Under the pieces are notes generated by a model that did not search any database, was not told the DNA's origin, and saw only the letters and a program-made list of their open reading frames with translations. DNA of 64,000 nt, taken from Tetracladium setigerum (taxonomy: Eukaryota; Ascomycota; Leotiomycetes; Helotiales). Location: NCBI GenBank assembly GCA_031472005.1, contig PZJY01000006.1, positions 1,302,001-1,366,000 on the forward strand, written 5' to 3'. A program made the translations under genes and the position numbers. Below are positions 25,186-34,540 of the stretch, in pieces (position 1 is the stretch's first letter; each line of letters begins with the position of its first letter).

Positions 25186-27078
25186 ATGGTATTCAGTCCC
25201 ATCCTCGTTGTTCTCTCTTTCAGACCAAGTCAGCAAGTGTTTGAACCCTTTCTTTCTGTTGCACTTGGTATTTTTTCTTTACCTTCCCATTATTTATGAA
25301 TAAGAGGTCTCTCTTTACAAGCAGGATGAACATCAGTCGCGGTTGTCTGGGCTGAAGATACTATTCAACCATCACGCTCCCTTGGACTTCTCCAGCGATT
25401 CCATATTCCAAGTTACTCCTTTTCCCCACAAAACTATAAGCTATGTGGCGTTGGCATCGAAAGCCAGCTAAAAGTTATATTGTTCGCCGGGTTATGGCGG
25501 CGTATTAGTAACACGCGTCTCACTTCATCGCTTTTTCGACTTTTCGACTTTTTTAATTCCTTTTTTTATTATTATTAAATAAAATCAACCTTTAAAACGA
25601 GAACTGGTGAATCGCTCCCCTACCTTGTTAGCGCCAATGCAAAATACCAAAACCGGGAGCTCGCTACTATGTTTAGTCCCAGGAAGTGAAGGCGGAGTCT
25701 TCGTTGAAGAAGTAGATTTTTATTTTGTATCCATGGTATATCACTGACTTTGCAATCACCGCACATTGGCAATATTTAAAGCAGCTCCTGTATGGTTATA
25801 ATACCATCGAGATTCGTGGGGGCAGGTGTGGTGAAGGAGAGGGGCGTGGGAAACGAAGCGAGGAGGATGAGATTAAAATGATGTATTATAAAAAAAATGA
25901 CGTATTCATTGACATCCCCCATGATCACTTATCATTATAATACTTTTGAAAGCAGTTTGTAATAACTCCTTGAATTTAGGTAATTCCAAAAACGTAATAA
26001 GTACGTTATTATAACTTAGGGGATAGTTAGGGAACCTTTCCCTTGAAAATTCAACTACCTTCTTTATTCTTCTATAGGCCTTGAACACAAAACTCTGCAA
26101 AACCACTATTGCAAATAATTCTCTATGTTGTAGTGGCTTGTTTAGTTATTGGGCTATTTCTGTTCGGGGAATAGGCGGAAAGGATTCGGTTAGAGAAACC
26201 AATTACTCGAATTATAATTTTATTACTAGTCACTACGTTTGTAGCCGATCCAATCACTAGGGCTCTAGTCCTTAGAACTTCTAGATAATATCAGCAGCCT
26301 CCTTTGGTAGAGTAGTAAGTTCTAGAGAGTGAAGGATATATGGTTCAACCTGATTTGCAATGTAAGGGTTAGGTAAATATCTGGATGGACTTATATCATA
26401 GCATGAAGAGTATCACGTCAAAAATTGGCCCTGAGAGGGTCTAGAAACTTCGCTCCTGTAGCAAGAATATCAGCATATATCAAACTACGCGCTACTGAAC
26501 CTGAGGCCTTCGTAAGGATTTTGAACGTGTCAGTTGCACTACATGCGCCTATACATTTTCCGCCATTGGGTACGTATATGGTAAGCATTACAGTTGGTTT
26601 TGATTGCAAAAGAAATTATAAACATAGTTATATGCAGGATTAAGATCTTCAAAAGTGTACTTTGCGAAGCTGAGGGGCATTAACCTTCCTTGTCTTCCTC
26701 GGTCATGTCGAGAAGAAAAACGGGCCGAATGTGATTTTTATTTCTTTAGCTATTAAAATATTTTTATGGAAGTCAGTTGAAACAGTGCTTGCTCAAAAAC
26801 CCCAAGATTATTGACTCGAAAAGAAAACTTCATTGACTTAGATAATGTCAAAGGGACCTTTAGGGCAGAATGCAGTAGTTGTTGATTGATCTAGCTAGCT
26901 ATTTGAGAAGCCTAACTATGATTACTGCGCACGGAAAGTAAAATCATATGACCCTCTGTGAGGTAATGATGCCCAAAAGCGGATCCTGAGCAGACCATCT
27001 CAAAATTGATTCTCAGAGTCAGCCAGAATATTGAACACGTCCTGCAATTGCAGCCAGGAAGTGTTGTAACAAAGCTGT
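25186..27078. other. AT-rich intergenic region with a repeat relic
   Basis: From about 25540 to 27000 the DNA becomes visibly AT-richer than neighbouring genes, with poly-T and TTA runs and no conserved frame. It includes one end of the CGACTTTT-rich element (25492-25600). The look is that of an old, transition-mutated accessory block. Confidence 0.5.
25492..25600 (+). repeat. CGACTTTT inverted-repeat element, copy A (one end)
   Basis: Starts TTATGGCGGCGTATTAGTAA, continues with CGACTTTT units and a T/A-rich stretch. The first ~55 bases match the left terminus of copy B (39332) and the reverse complement of copy C (34148-34260). No matching right end is found nearby, so this copy is truncated or decayed. 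Confidence 0.7.
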
Positions 27079-27959
27079 CTACCAATTGAATTCAGTGCAC
27101 CAAGATGAGCAAGCAGCGGTTCCCCAAGCTCCCCACCAAGCGCTCCCTTTATTGTACCAACAATAATCGCTGCCCTTCATGTCCCTGTTGTTTTTCCCCT
27201 CTATATTCAATATGGCGTAGCTGAATCCCGCCTGAGAATAGAGGTCCCACGCAGCTGCTATATTGAAGCCTCGGTGGCCACTAAGTGGATAGTATGTCCA
27301 GCGGCCGTTGTTAACCTCGCTAAAATAGGCCCATGTCCCCGACCCACGGTTATTCGTGATATCGACCCCTGTTTAAAGAAAATTATCAGCCTATTTCGAG
27401 AAAATTATTTGTAAGACCAGAGAGCGATCTCCTGCGTAACGCCAGAAAGTAAGAGATCACGGAAGGGAGGACTTACAGTTTAGATTATAGGGAGCAGTGT
27501 CACAGGGACTGTCGGGAATACAGCCAGTGGTAGCATAGTAATAATCTCGATGGATATTGATACGGCAATCTGCACCACTAGGTGGGTTGAATGAGGCCCG
27601 CTTCTGGAAGCCTTCATAAAGATCCTTGAATTCAGGGTTGGGGATTGTTTTGTTGGTAATCTTTTCCATATTAGTTAGAAATCAGCAAATTCTGTGAATT
27701 CATAAACGGTACTTACAGGATCCTTGATATACTTGACCTCCATCAAAGATTGCTCTTTCTCTAGGTAATCCAAGAAATCTGGATCAGCTTTCCAGTTGAA
27801 TGCTGCAATCGACTCAGTGACATTTTGAGAGGCCAAAAGAGCGGGTGTAATCTCTGGAAGATCGAGCACCGGACCTGATGATGGAGCTGGGAGAGCCGCG
27901 GCAGCAACCAACGTGGTCAAAAGACCCAAGCTGAGAAGCACTTTTGAGAAGATAGGCAT
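27079..27959 (-). CDS. Secreted protein of unknown function (238 aa)
   Basis: Exons 27717-27959, 27477-27660 and 27079-27368 (minus). Introns begin GTAAGT; acceptors are AAG and CAG, with a CTAAC site near the first, and phases agree. Residues 1-25 are a signal peptide (PIFSKVLLSLGLLTTLVAAA) ending before ALPAP. The middle is acidic and helical. The C-terminal half has six or more Cys and is Trp/Tyr-rich (GTWAYFSEVNNGRWTYYP, then YCWYNKGSAWWGAWG), ending CSSWCTEFNW. The fold looks like an extracellular beta-rich domain, but no family is recognised. An upstream in-frame Met (27986) would add nine residues before the signal peptide; the second Met gives a better signal sequence. Its promoter region faces that of the tannase gene. 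Confidence 0.85.
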
Positions 27960-27967
27960 CTTTGGTC

Positions 27968-28049
27968 TGTTGAAGAGTAATGGCAAAGGATTGCAGGAAT
28001 GTTTAGTATGTTGAAGAGTAGTGTCAAAAGAATGCAGGAAAGTGAAGGG
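27968..28049 (+). repeat. 41-base tandem duplication in the 5' leader
   Basis: Two diverged copies begin TGTTGAAGAGTA at 27968 and 28009 and share AAAGGATTGCAGGAA / AAAAGAATGCAGGAA. They lie directly upstream of the secreted-protein start, in its leader. Confidence 0.75.
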
Positions 28050-28060
28050 GATCTCCTCTC

Positions 28061-28070
28061 TTTTATAGAT
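28061..28070 (-). promoter_or_regulatory. TATA-like box of the secreted-protein gene
   Basis: The minus strand reads ATCTATAAAA about 105 bases before the start codon, a normal spacing for a fungal core promoter. Confidence 0.5.
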
Positions 28071-29322
28071 TGGGGGATCTTCCAGCTCACTCTTAGGTTA
28101 CAGGCATGATTAAACCTCGCATATCAACATTAACACCGTGGTACGAGACCTAGACAATCCATATAGAACTTCGTCAGAGCAAGGCGATTTCTTGGCGTTC
28201 CACAGCAAGCACCCTAAGGCATCAGATTCGTACCTAAGTGCAATCTACTGTCTAAGGCTGTAAATGGACCTACAATTACGGGTATTTGGATCTATTTTAG
28301 CTAAAGCTAAGCATATGACACGAGACTGAGCGGGTCCTAGCACTCTGGGACTTTGTGTTGATGCTCAAGAGCAACTAAGATGTGGAAATTAATCAGCTTC
28401 ACAGCCCTACCCAGAATCGTCAGGAGCCTCTAGCAAGATGGAATTGAATGATATTAGTCAATCGATTGTATTCCCCCGGGTCCTGGACACAACAATACTG
28501 TGACTGCATTTGCCCCTTCCTAAAAGTGAGACTGAGTATTCGTGGGGGCGAAAATGCAGCCACGTGACCGACCCTGTGAGAACGATGCCAAGAACAATTC
28601 ATCCCAAGCGCAGAATTGCAAGATTTATCATTAGAGTTAATGTTGAGATATTGAAGCTATCTTGCAATCGCTATTACATTATCGTTGATAAATTCAAGCC
28701 CAGCGTTGTGTAATAGTTTAGTGCGCAGCCCCTGCGTCGTGTAAGACTTTAGTATGTGAAGCGACAGCTAAGATATTTGCTGACAGACGCCGACTACGTA
28801 GGCAGGTAGCCATGACTACAATCTACCTACCTTTGCGCTTGCTTCGTACAGGGAATCAAAACAAATCTGGCACAGCCAGATCTAGCGCTAAAATCTTACA
28901 CGGAGCTGGGAAAAACGTCCTCAAGTGTTGCCCGCTTGCTCCGCGAAGCTCGGGGCAAGAACCTTTTGCTGGGGCTGATATATGGCGACTTCATCCCATG
29001 TTCGTGATGGCTTCCATCCTTGCTGAACGCGATCCCGCTCCCTGTCATTATTCGAATGACCATGTACTCTGACTTCCATTTGTTCTCGGTTCTTGTTGCT
29101 TGGGTCGCTGCAGATGAATGCGTGTCATCTTGCAGCATTCTCTCCCACCCTAACTATCATGCAACTTGCCAGCGGCGCACAGCGCGGACTTGAAGTCCCC
29201 TCTACATAGCCTCTATCAGAGTGACTAGGCACAATATACAGTAACGATTTAGATGAAGCTGAGACGTACTCTCCATGCACATTAGACGCAATTGGTTTCC
29301 CACTGCTCGCGAGTCTAGACTT
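28071..29322. other. Divergent intergenic region
   Basis: Separates the secreted-protein gene (minus) from the tannase gene (plus). No supported frame; contains short AT-rich segments and ordinary sequence. Likely holds both promoters. Confidence 0.5.
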
Positions 29323-29333
29323 TATTTATAAAG
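29323..29333 (+). promoter_or_regulatory. TATA-like box of the tannase gene
   Basis: TATTTATAAAG lies ~120 bases upstream of the ATG at 29450, followed by a C/T-rich leader. Confidence 0.5.
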
Positions 29334-29449
29334 AAGAGTGGTCTGCTCAGGAAAATTCACATTTACTCCTCGCCACTTTTCCGTTTGGTTGTTATTCTCA
29401 TCCCGCGTGGCAGTCTATTTTCTATAACCATAAATTTCAATTTTCCACA

Positions 29450-31033
29450 ATGCTCATACGCTTGCTTGCGATCACATGTGGCATCCTCACACAGATCGGA
29501 GATGCTTTTGCAACCAAAGATATCGCTCGACATTGCACAGACATCAAAATATCATCTCCTCCTGGCACAAAGACCCTCTCTATCAGTGGCAGGGAGCAGC
29601 ACAACTACACGGTTCCAACCAACCCACTATTTCTTCCTGTCGAAATCCCAAACCTCAGTTTCTGTGAGCTGAATCTCACTATCACACACCCAGAAGCTCA
29701 GGATAAAGTGTTGGTCCAGGTCTGGCTACCACTCAACAACTGGAATGGCCGCTTTATCGCAACTGGAGGCACCGGTTGGGTTGCTGGCCAGGGCCAATGG
29801 GGGCTTGGGCCTCAGGTTGCACGAGGATTTGCAGCAGCAAACACTGATGCGGGCATATCAAACGATCCCTTCAGTCCTGTATCATGGGCCTTGAAAAAGA
29901 ACGGAGAGGTCAATCTCGAGCTCCTGCGTAATTTTGCCTCTCGTTCAATACACGACATGGCAGTCATCGGGAAAGCTGCCGTGGCTGGCTTTTATGGGAA
30001 TGCACCAAGCTACTCTTACTGGAATGGGTGTTCGACTGGCGGCAGGCAGGGCTTAGTGGCAGCCCAGAGGTACCCGAAAGATTTCGACGGCATTCTTGCT
30101 GGTGCACCTGCAATATACTGGGACAAATACGTCGTCGCGGAGCATTGGGCACAGGTCGTTATGAAGGAGGCGAAGGTTTTCCCATCACAGTGCGAGCTTG
30201 ACGCAATTACCAAAGCTGCTATCAATGCGTGTGATTTACTCGACGGGGTACAGGACGGCGTTATCTCAGACCTGGCGCGATGCAAGTATAACCCATCGCT
30301 CGCAGTCGGCTCCAAGATCCAGTGTCAAGATGGTAGCGAAGCCACGATCTCTCGCCAAGTTGCCTCCGTGGTTCGAAAAATCTGGGACGGACCTCAAACC
30401 AAGCCAGGGCATCCATTGTGGTACGGTCTGACAGTTGCTGCATCGCTGACTCCTCTTGCGAGCACACTCGACATTAATGGGTCTCGTGCTGGCAGTCCAT
30501 TCTTTGTCAGCGACACATGGATTAGATACTTCGTTAAGCGGGAGCCTACATTTGATACTTCCAAGGTTAGCTCAGCAGAGCTGTCAAAGATCTTCCATCA
30601 GTCGGAGAGCACTTATGCTAGATTGATCGGCTCAGCCGATCCTGATCTTTCCGGTCTCCAGCGATCTGGGGGAAAGCTTCTTGTATGGCATGGGGAAGCC
30701 GACCAGCTGATTTTCCCACAAGGCACCATCCAATATCGTCGCGCGGTGGAAAAACGCGTAGGGGGGAGTTCGAAGGTCGACAAGTTCTTCCGTTTATTCC
30801 TCGCACCTGGAGTAGATCACTGTGGACTTGGATCAACTCCAGGAGCCATACCTTCAGATCCCTTCAGTGCGCTTATGGCGTGGGTTGAGAATGGAAACCC
30901 ACCTGAGATATTAGCTGCGAGAGCTCCAACTAACTTCACACGTGAACTTTGCCGTTACCCTTTGGTTTCGAGATATCGTGGTTCTGGTGATGTGGATTCT
31001 GCAGAGAGCTTCGATTGCGTCGCGCCTCGCTAA
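29450..31033 (+). CDS. Secreted tannase / feruloyl esterase family hydrolase
   Basis: Single-exon gene of 527 residues with signal peptide (LIRLLAITCGILTQIGDAFA). The tannase-family catalytic machinery is complete: Ser195 in CSTGGRQG (with Cys194), Asp418 in HGEADQL and His457 in DHCG (with Cys458), the CS-D-HC arrangement in which a disulphide joins the Ser and His loops. DLLDGVQDGVISD around residue 265 resembles the family's calcium-binding loop. Several N-X-S/T sites suggest glycosylation. Family members cleave gallate or ferulate/coumarate esters of plant polymers outside the cell. Which substrate applies cannot be told from sequence. A Zn2Cys6 factor lies 176 bases downstream in the same direction and might control it. 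Confidence 0.96.
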   Translation: MLIRLLAITCGILTQIGDAFATKDIARHCTDIKISSPPGTKTLSISGREQHNYTVPTNPLFLPVEIPNLSFCELNLTITHPEAQDKVLVQVWLPLNNWNGRFIATGGTGWVAGQGQWGLGPQVARGFAAANTDAGISNDPFSPVSWALKKNGEVNLELLRNFASRSIHDMAVIGKAAVAGFYGNAPSYSYWNGCSTGGRQGLVAAQRYPKDFDGILAGAPAIYWDKYVVAEHWAQVVMKEAKVFPSQCELDAITKAAINACDLLDGVQDGVISDLARCKYNPSLAVGSKIQCQDGSEATISRQVASVVRKIWDGPQTKPGHPLWYGLTVAASLTPLASTLDINGSRAGSPFFVSDTWIRYFVKREPTFDTSKVSSAELSKIFHQSESTYARLIGSADPDLSGLQRSGGKLLVWHGEADQLIFPQGTIQYRRAVEKRVGGSSKVDKFFRLFLAPGVDHCGLGSTPGAIPSDPFSALMAWVENGNPPEILAARAPTNFTRELCRYPLVSRYRGSGDVDSAESFDCVAPR

Positions 31034-31209
31034 ATTCAAGCGACCGGATCTTGCTCAACTGAATCTTGCTCGGGTTCCTGGGGCTGAAGTGTGGACTCGG
31101 TAACGATTTCCGGTTAGCGTGTCTTGCTTTGTAATCGGGTGGCACATCTGACACTCTTATATAGCTGTCTCTTCCCCTACTATGCCATTCAATATCATCA
31201 TGAAATCTG

Positions 31210-32734
31210 TTGGATATGCTGAACGTGAATCCTATTATACGCCGCAGTCACAAAAAATCAAAACACGGCTGCTACACTTGCAAGACACGCAGAATAAAAT
31301 GTGATGAGATCCGCCCCGATTGGTGTGTTAGCCCAGAACCCCTTGAAGCGACCCAGCCCGCTGGGGAAAAATCTAACGTCCGTAGCCGTAATTGTTTACT
31401 TGGCCGACGAGCGTGCAAGTATCCAGTAATTGAAGCCATCGAAAATACCCCTACTGTCTTGGATCAGAGCTCCCTGCAAACATGGAGAACATCCGGGCTG
31501 CCACCCTTTCCGTTTCTGCAGCTTCCAATGACCCCAAGATGGCACAATCTATCCCTAGGGGCCTTGGAGCATATGCATCATCTAGCTCTTCTAGCATCAA
31601 TTCTTGAGCTTAGTAATACAAGGCAGTTTTGTTTATGGTGGAGTGAATTCCAAATGTACGTATATTGCCCAGCCCTTGATCGGTGGAAATCTGCACGATA
31701 TTAACCCTGTACTACCGATAGATTTGTGCAGCTTGCTCTTAGATTCGACTTCGTTGCAAATGCGATTATTGGACATTCGGCTGCACGTTTCGCCTTGGTT
31801 GCTAAAACTTCGGAAGCTTTTGAAGAAGCGGTAAGGTTCCGGAGCCGGGCATTGAAAGGTTTATGTGAGGCAATCAATTCTTTTTCTAGAGATAACGCCG
31901 ATGCAATACTTTGTGCGTCGTTGTGTTTGTCGGATCAAGAACATGACTGGTGAGAGGACCTGTTTGTGTCACTTGCAAGACAGTGCTTTGCTAACCGCAC
32001 TGATCAAGGCGCTCATGGAGGGCAGTGTTGGAAGGAATTTCTACTGTAACGCTGAAGATTCTTGTGCAGAATGACTGCCGCTGACTTGTCCTTAGGTAAT
32101 TCAGCAAATGCAACCCTGGATCACAGATTCCATGTTTTATAAATTCGTCGGCCACAAGCCGCTTCCCTCTGAAAGTGGGAAGTTGTCACCCGCCAGCGGC
32201 CCAACCACAACACAACATTCAGAAGACCACGCCGTCATCCTCGCTTCACTTCTCACCCAAGGAATCAAATCTCTCAACATCCTTTCATCTTGCCCCAGAG
32301 ACAATCCAGACCTATCAGCCATCATCCGCCAGCTCCGCGACACCTGCCGCCTCGTCCACCCTCAATTATCAACTACACCTTGGTCAAAGGCAGAGCAATA
32401 CCGCCTCACACACCCCTTCGCATCTTGGATGAAACAGTACAGTAACTCTTACGTCGATATCAGTAAAGGCGATCTCATCGTACAAACGACATTTGCCCAT
32501 TTTTTTGCTGTACTTGTCGCACTAGACTTGGTTTTTCCTGATATTCAACTCCTGTTGGCAATACCTATTCGGTTGAACAGCATTGTTGAGATTGAAAGGG
32601 TGGTAAGGGACAGGCTGAATGGGAGGGGCTTTTGGTGCCCGAATTGTAGAGTAGATCACTGGGCGGATGAGTTAATGAGGTTTCCGATGGAAGCTGTGAG
32701 GGTATTTCGGGAGTTGAGGGGGTTGGACAAGTGA
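31210..32734 (+). CDS. Zn2Cys6 transcription factor (428 aa, five exons)
   Basis: Exons 31210-31322, 31386-31655, 31722-31949, 32009-32045 (37 bases) and 32096-32734, all phases consistent. Removing the 63-base intron 31323-31385 (GTGTGT, CTAAC branch, TAG) creates a perfect N-terminal cluster, C21-X2-C24-X6-C31-X6-C38-X2-C41-X6-C48 (GCYTCKTRRIKC, then PDCRNC). Without splicing the frame stays open but the cluster is interrupted by 21 residues. The 37-base exon supplies RSWRAVLEGIST, which joins VIQQMQPW, a block common in fungal C6 regulators. The remainder is the helical middle/C-terminal region. Nuclear regulator by family; target genes are unknown, with the adjacent esterase as a candidate. 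Confidence 0.88.
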
Positions 32735-32962
32735 AGAATTATATAGGTTGGCACTCATGATGAATCCTTATTGCCAAGACTTTCAATCTGAGACCTTGCA
32801 AGACATTTCAACATAAATGGTCTTCATAATCTGAGTCCCCGCCGCAAACACCAGGTTTATCTGTTTCCTACGACCGCGCTTTATGCCTGTATAATTTTCA
32901 AGTGGTGACCACTACTTTCACGGCAAAACAATCAAGTCCCTCTCTTCACGATAGTAATTCAC

Positions 32963-33212
32963 GACAGGCAGGAGCCTACAAATCTTACAGGTCTTCGGAC
33001 TGTCAAATCTACTCACAAACTCAATCAGATCGACCGCGTTCGGGCAACTGGCGTTGGAGATCACATTTCACTCCCTCAACTTGTCGTATGTGGGGATCAG
33101 TCTGCTGGAAAGAGTTCAGTATTTGAAGGCATCACTGGGATTCCATTTCCTCGTAAGGATGGCGTCTGTACGAAGTTTGCAACCGAAATCATTCTCCGTC
33201 ATGATCTCACCC
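32963..33212 (+). pseudogene. Dynamin-like GTPase fragment, N-terminal part (plus strand)
   Basis: The frame reads LNQIDRVRATGVGDHISLPQ, then LVVCGDQSAGKSSVFEGI, PFPRKDGVCTKFATEIILR. That is the region preceding and including the P-loop (GDQSAGKS) and switch-I Thr of fungal dynamin-superfamily GTPases. It stops at about 33210, where the next part of the G domain appears on the opposite strand. No clear start codon or promoter upstream. See the partner fragment at 33213-33650. Confidence 0.75.
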
Positions 33213-33650
33213 ACAGTTCTTTTCCCCGCACTATCATATATGCGAGAGCGTCGAATAATCTTCTGGTTGGCGATATCGTTGGTTGCCTGGGCAACTGCAA
33301 GAATAATCGTACGAGGGTTTTCGAGATAGCTGTTAACGAGATTGGACACAGTCTCAATGTCTGCTTCGCTCTGTTCCTCACTATCAACCTCAATAAGCCC
33401 AGGTAGATCCACAACGGTCAGGTGAAGCCCAGTATCTCCAACGACCTCAATCCGAAGAACGTCTGCGCCGAATGCTGGACCCTCTTGAACACCATCATAT
33501 TCTCGGATGCGCATGAGCTTAGTGGCATCCGAGATCACATCAGGAAGTTCAGAGAAGTCTGCCAACTCCCGTCGATATGATCTGACGCGCTCTTTGTGTG
33601 TACGTAGACTTCGGTGAATATCGAGTTGAGTTTTATCTTCAGAATGTTCC
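33213..33650 (-). pseudogene. Dynamin-like GTPase fragment, inverted middle of the G domain
   Basis: On the minus strand the peptide runs THKERVRSYRRELADFSELP, then ADVLRIEVVGDTGLHLTVVDLPGLIEVDSEEQ (given in pieces in the window), ENPRTIILAVAQATNDIANQ and DSAGKRTVG. It includes the DLPG (G3) motif and the block that normally follows the P-loop region, but in reverse orientation to the P-loop fragment just before it. The reading frame happens to continue antisense through the neighbouring fragment to 33116, which should not be taken as protein. The G4 motif (TKPD) and everything after it are missing. Confidence 0.75.
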
Positions 33651-33667
33651 TAGAGTGAGTAAGTTCG

Positions 33668-33855
33668 TGGAACGCCTTGTTGAGATGACCGAGCTTGAAC
33701 AAGTGCTTCTGCCCGAATAGCAGATTAATCGATAGAAGCGATTCGTACTTTATGGACTAGGAGGGATCGGTAAGACCTAACTTGCGGTTAAGTTCGTGTC
33801 GCAATATTAATGTCGGTTTAATGCGGTGTTCTAGCTGGATGGGAGTGTGATGACC
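33668..33855 (+). pseudogene. NB-ARC / NLR-type NTPase fragment with transition-type stops
   Basis: Reads FVERLVEMTELEQVLLP, then RFVLYGLGGIGKT-stop-LAVKFVSQY-stop-CRFNAVF-stop-LDGS. GLGGIGKT is the Walker A of NB-ARC proteins, and the spacing matches fungal NLR-like STAND proteins. At least four stops interrupt it. The expected residues at these places are Gln (CAA/CAG to TAA) and Trp (TGG to TAG), which are C-to-T or G-to-A transitions as left by repeat-induced point mutation. No other NLR domain is seen nearby. Confidence 0.7.
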
Positions 33856-34147
33856 ATCAACACATGACCCACACGTGACCACCAGGATCGCACCAGTACC
33901 GGGCCAGTTACGGACTAGTCCCGATGCACAAGCATGAACACTTAATGGACTGGAAGTTACGGATGCCTTACGGCCTTGTTACGGATATGTATATAGCCCG
34001 ACCTCTAGCCACTTGTTGATCAGTAGTTTTCTTCTTTTCTTAGTATCAGAGCCTATTGTTACGATCGATCATCATTCACTAGCATATATCACCATACATC
34101 CCTGCTTTGATTACGTGATGGTACCGGTGAACAGTGCCGTTACAATA

Positions 34148-34260
34148 AAATCAAAAATTAAAAAGTCGAAAATTCCAAAAGTCAAAAAGTTAAAAAGTCG
34201 AAACGTCGAAAAGCTGAAAAAGTGATGGAGTAAGACAAGTGTTTACTAAACGCCGCCATT
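34148..34260 (-). repeat. CGACTTTT inverted-repeat element, copy C (one end)
   Basis: The reverse complement starts AATGGCGGCGTTTAGTAAAC and goes on to TTACTCCATCAC and repeated CGACTTTT units, matching the termini of copies A and B. Only one end is present. Confidence 0.7.
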
Positions 34261-34540
34261 CAGGGTACGTATTTATGAGCCAATAAGAATCTTCCTTGAT
34301 TTTGTTCTGTTAAATCTCATCGAAATGGCTCTGAAATGGCTCGGAAAAGGCGCATCGGAAATGAAAGATGAGGGGAAATGTAAAGAGCCGAGGTCTTAGC
34401 AATCTTTAAGTGATATATTCATGGATATCTCCCAATTGTGCAGTGTATAAAGTGCTTGGAAGCAGCCAGTGCAACACCAACGCTGCGACCCAAGGACACC
34501 TCTTAATTGCAGTAACCAAAAGATCTGAAAGATCAAAGCA

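Noticed and set aside
33116..33212. C-terminal extension of the inverted dynamin fragment
   Set aside because: This part is the antisense of the P-loop fragment; open by chance, not homologous to dynamin.
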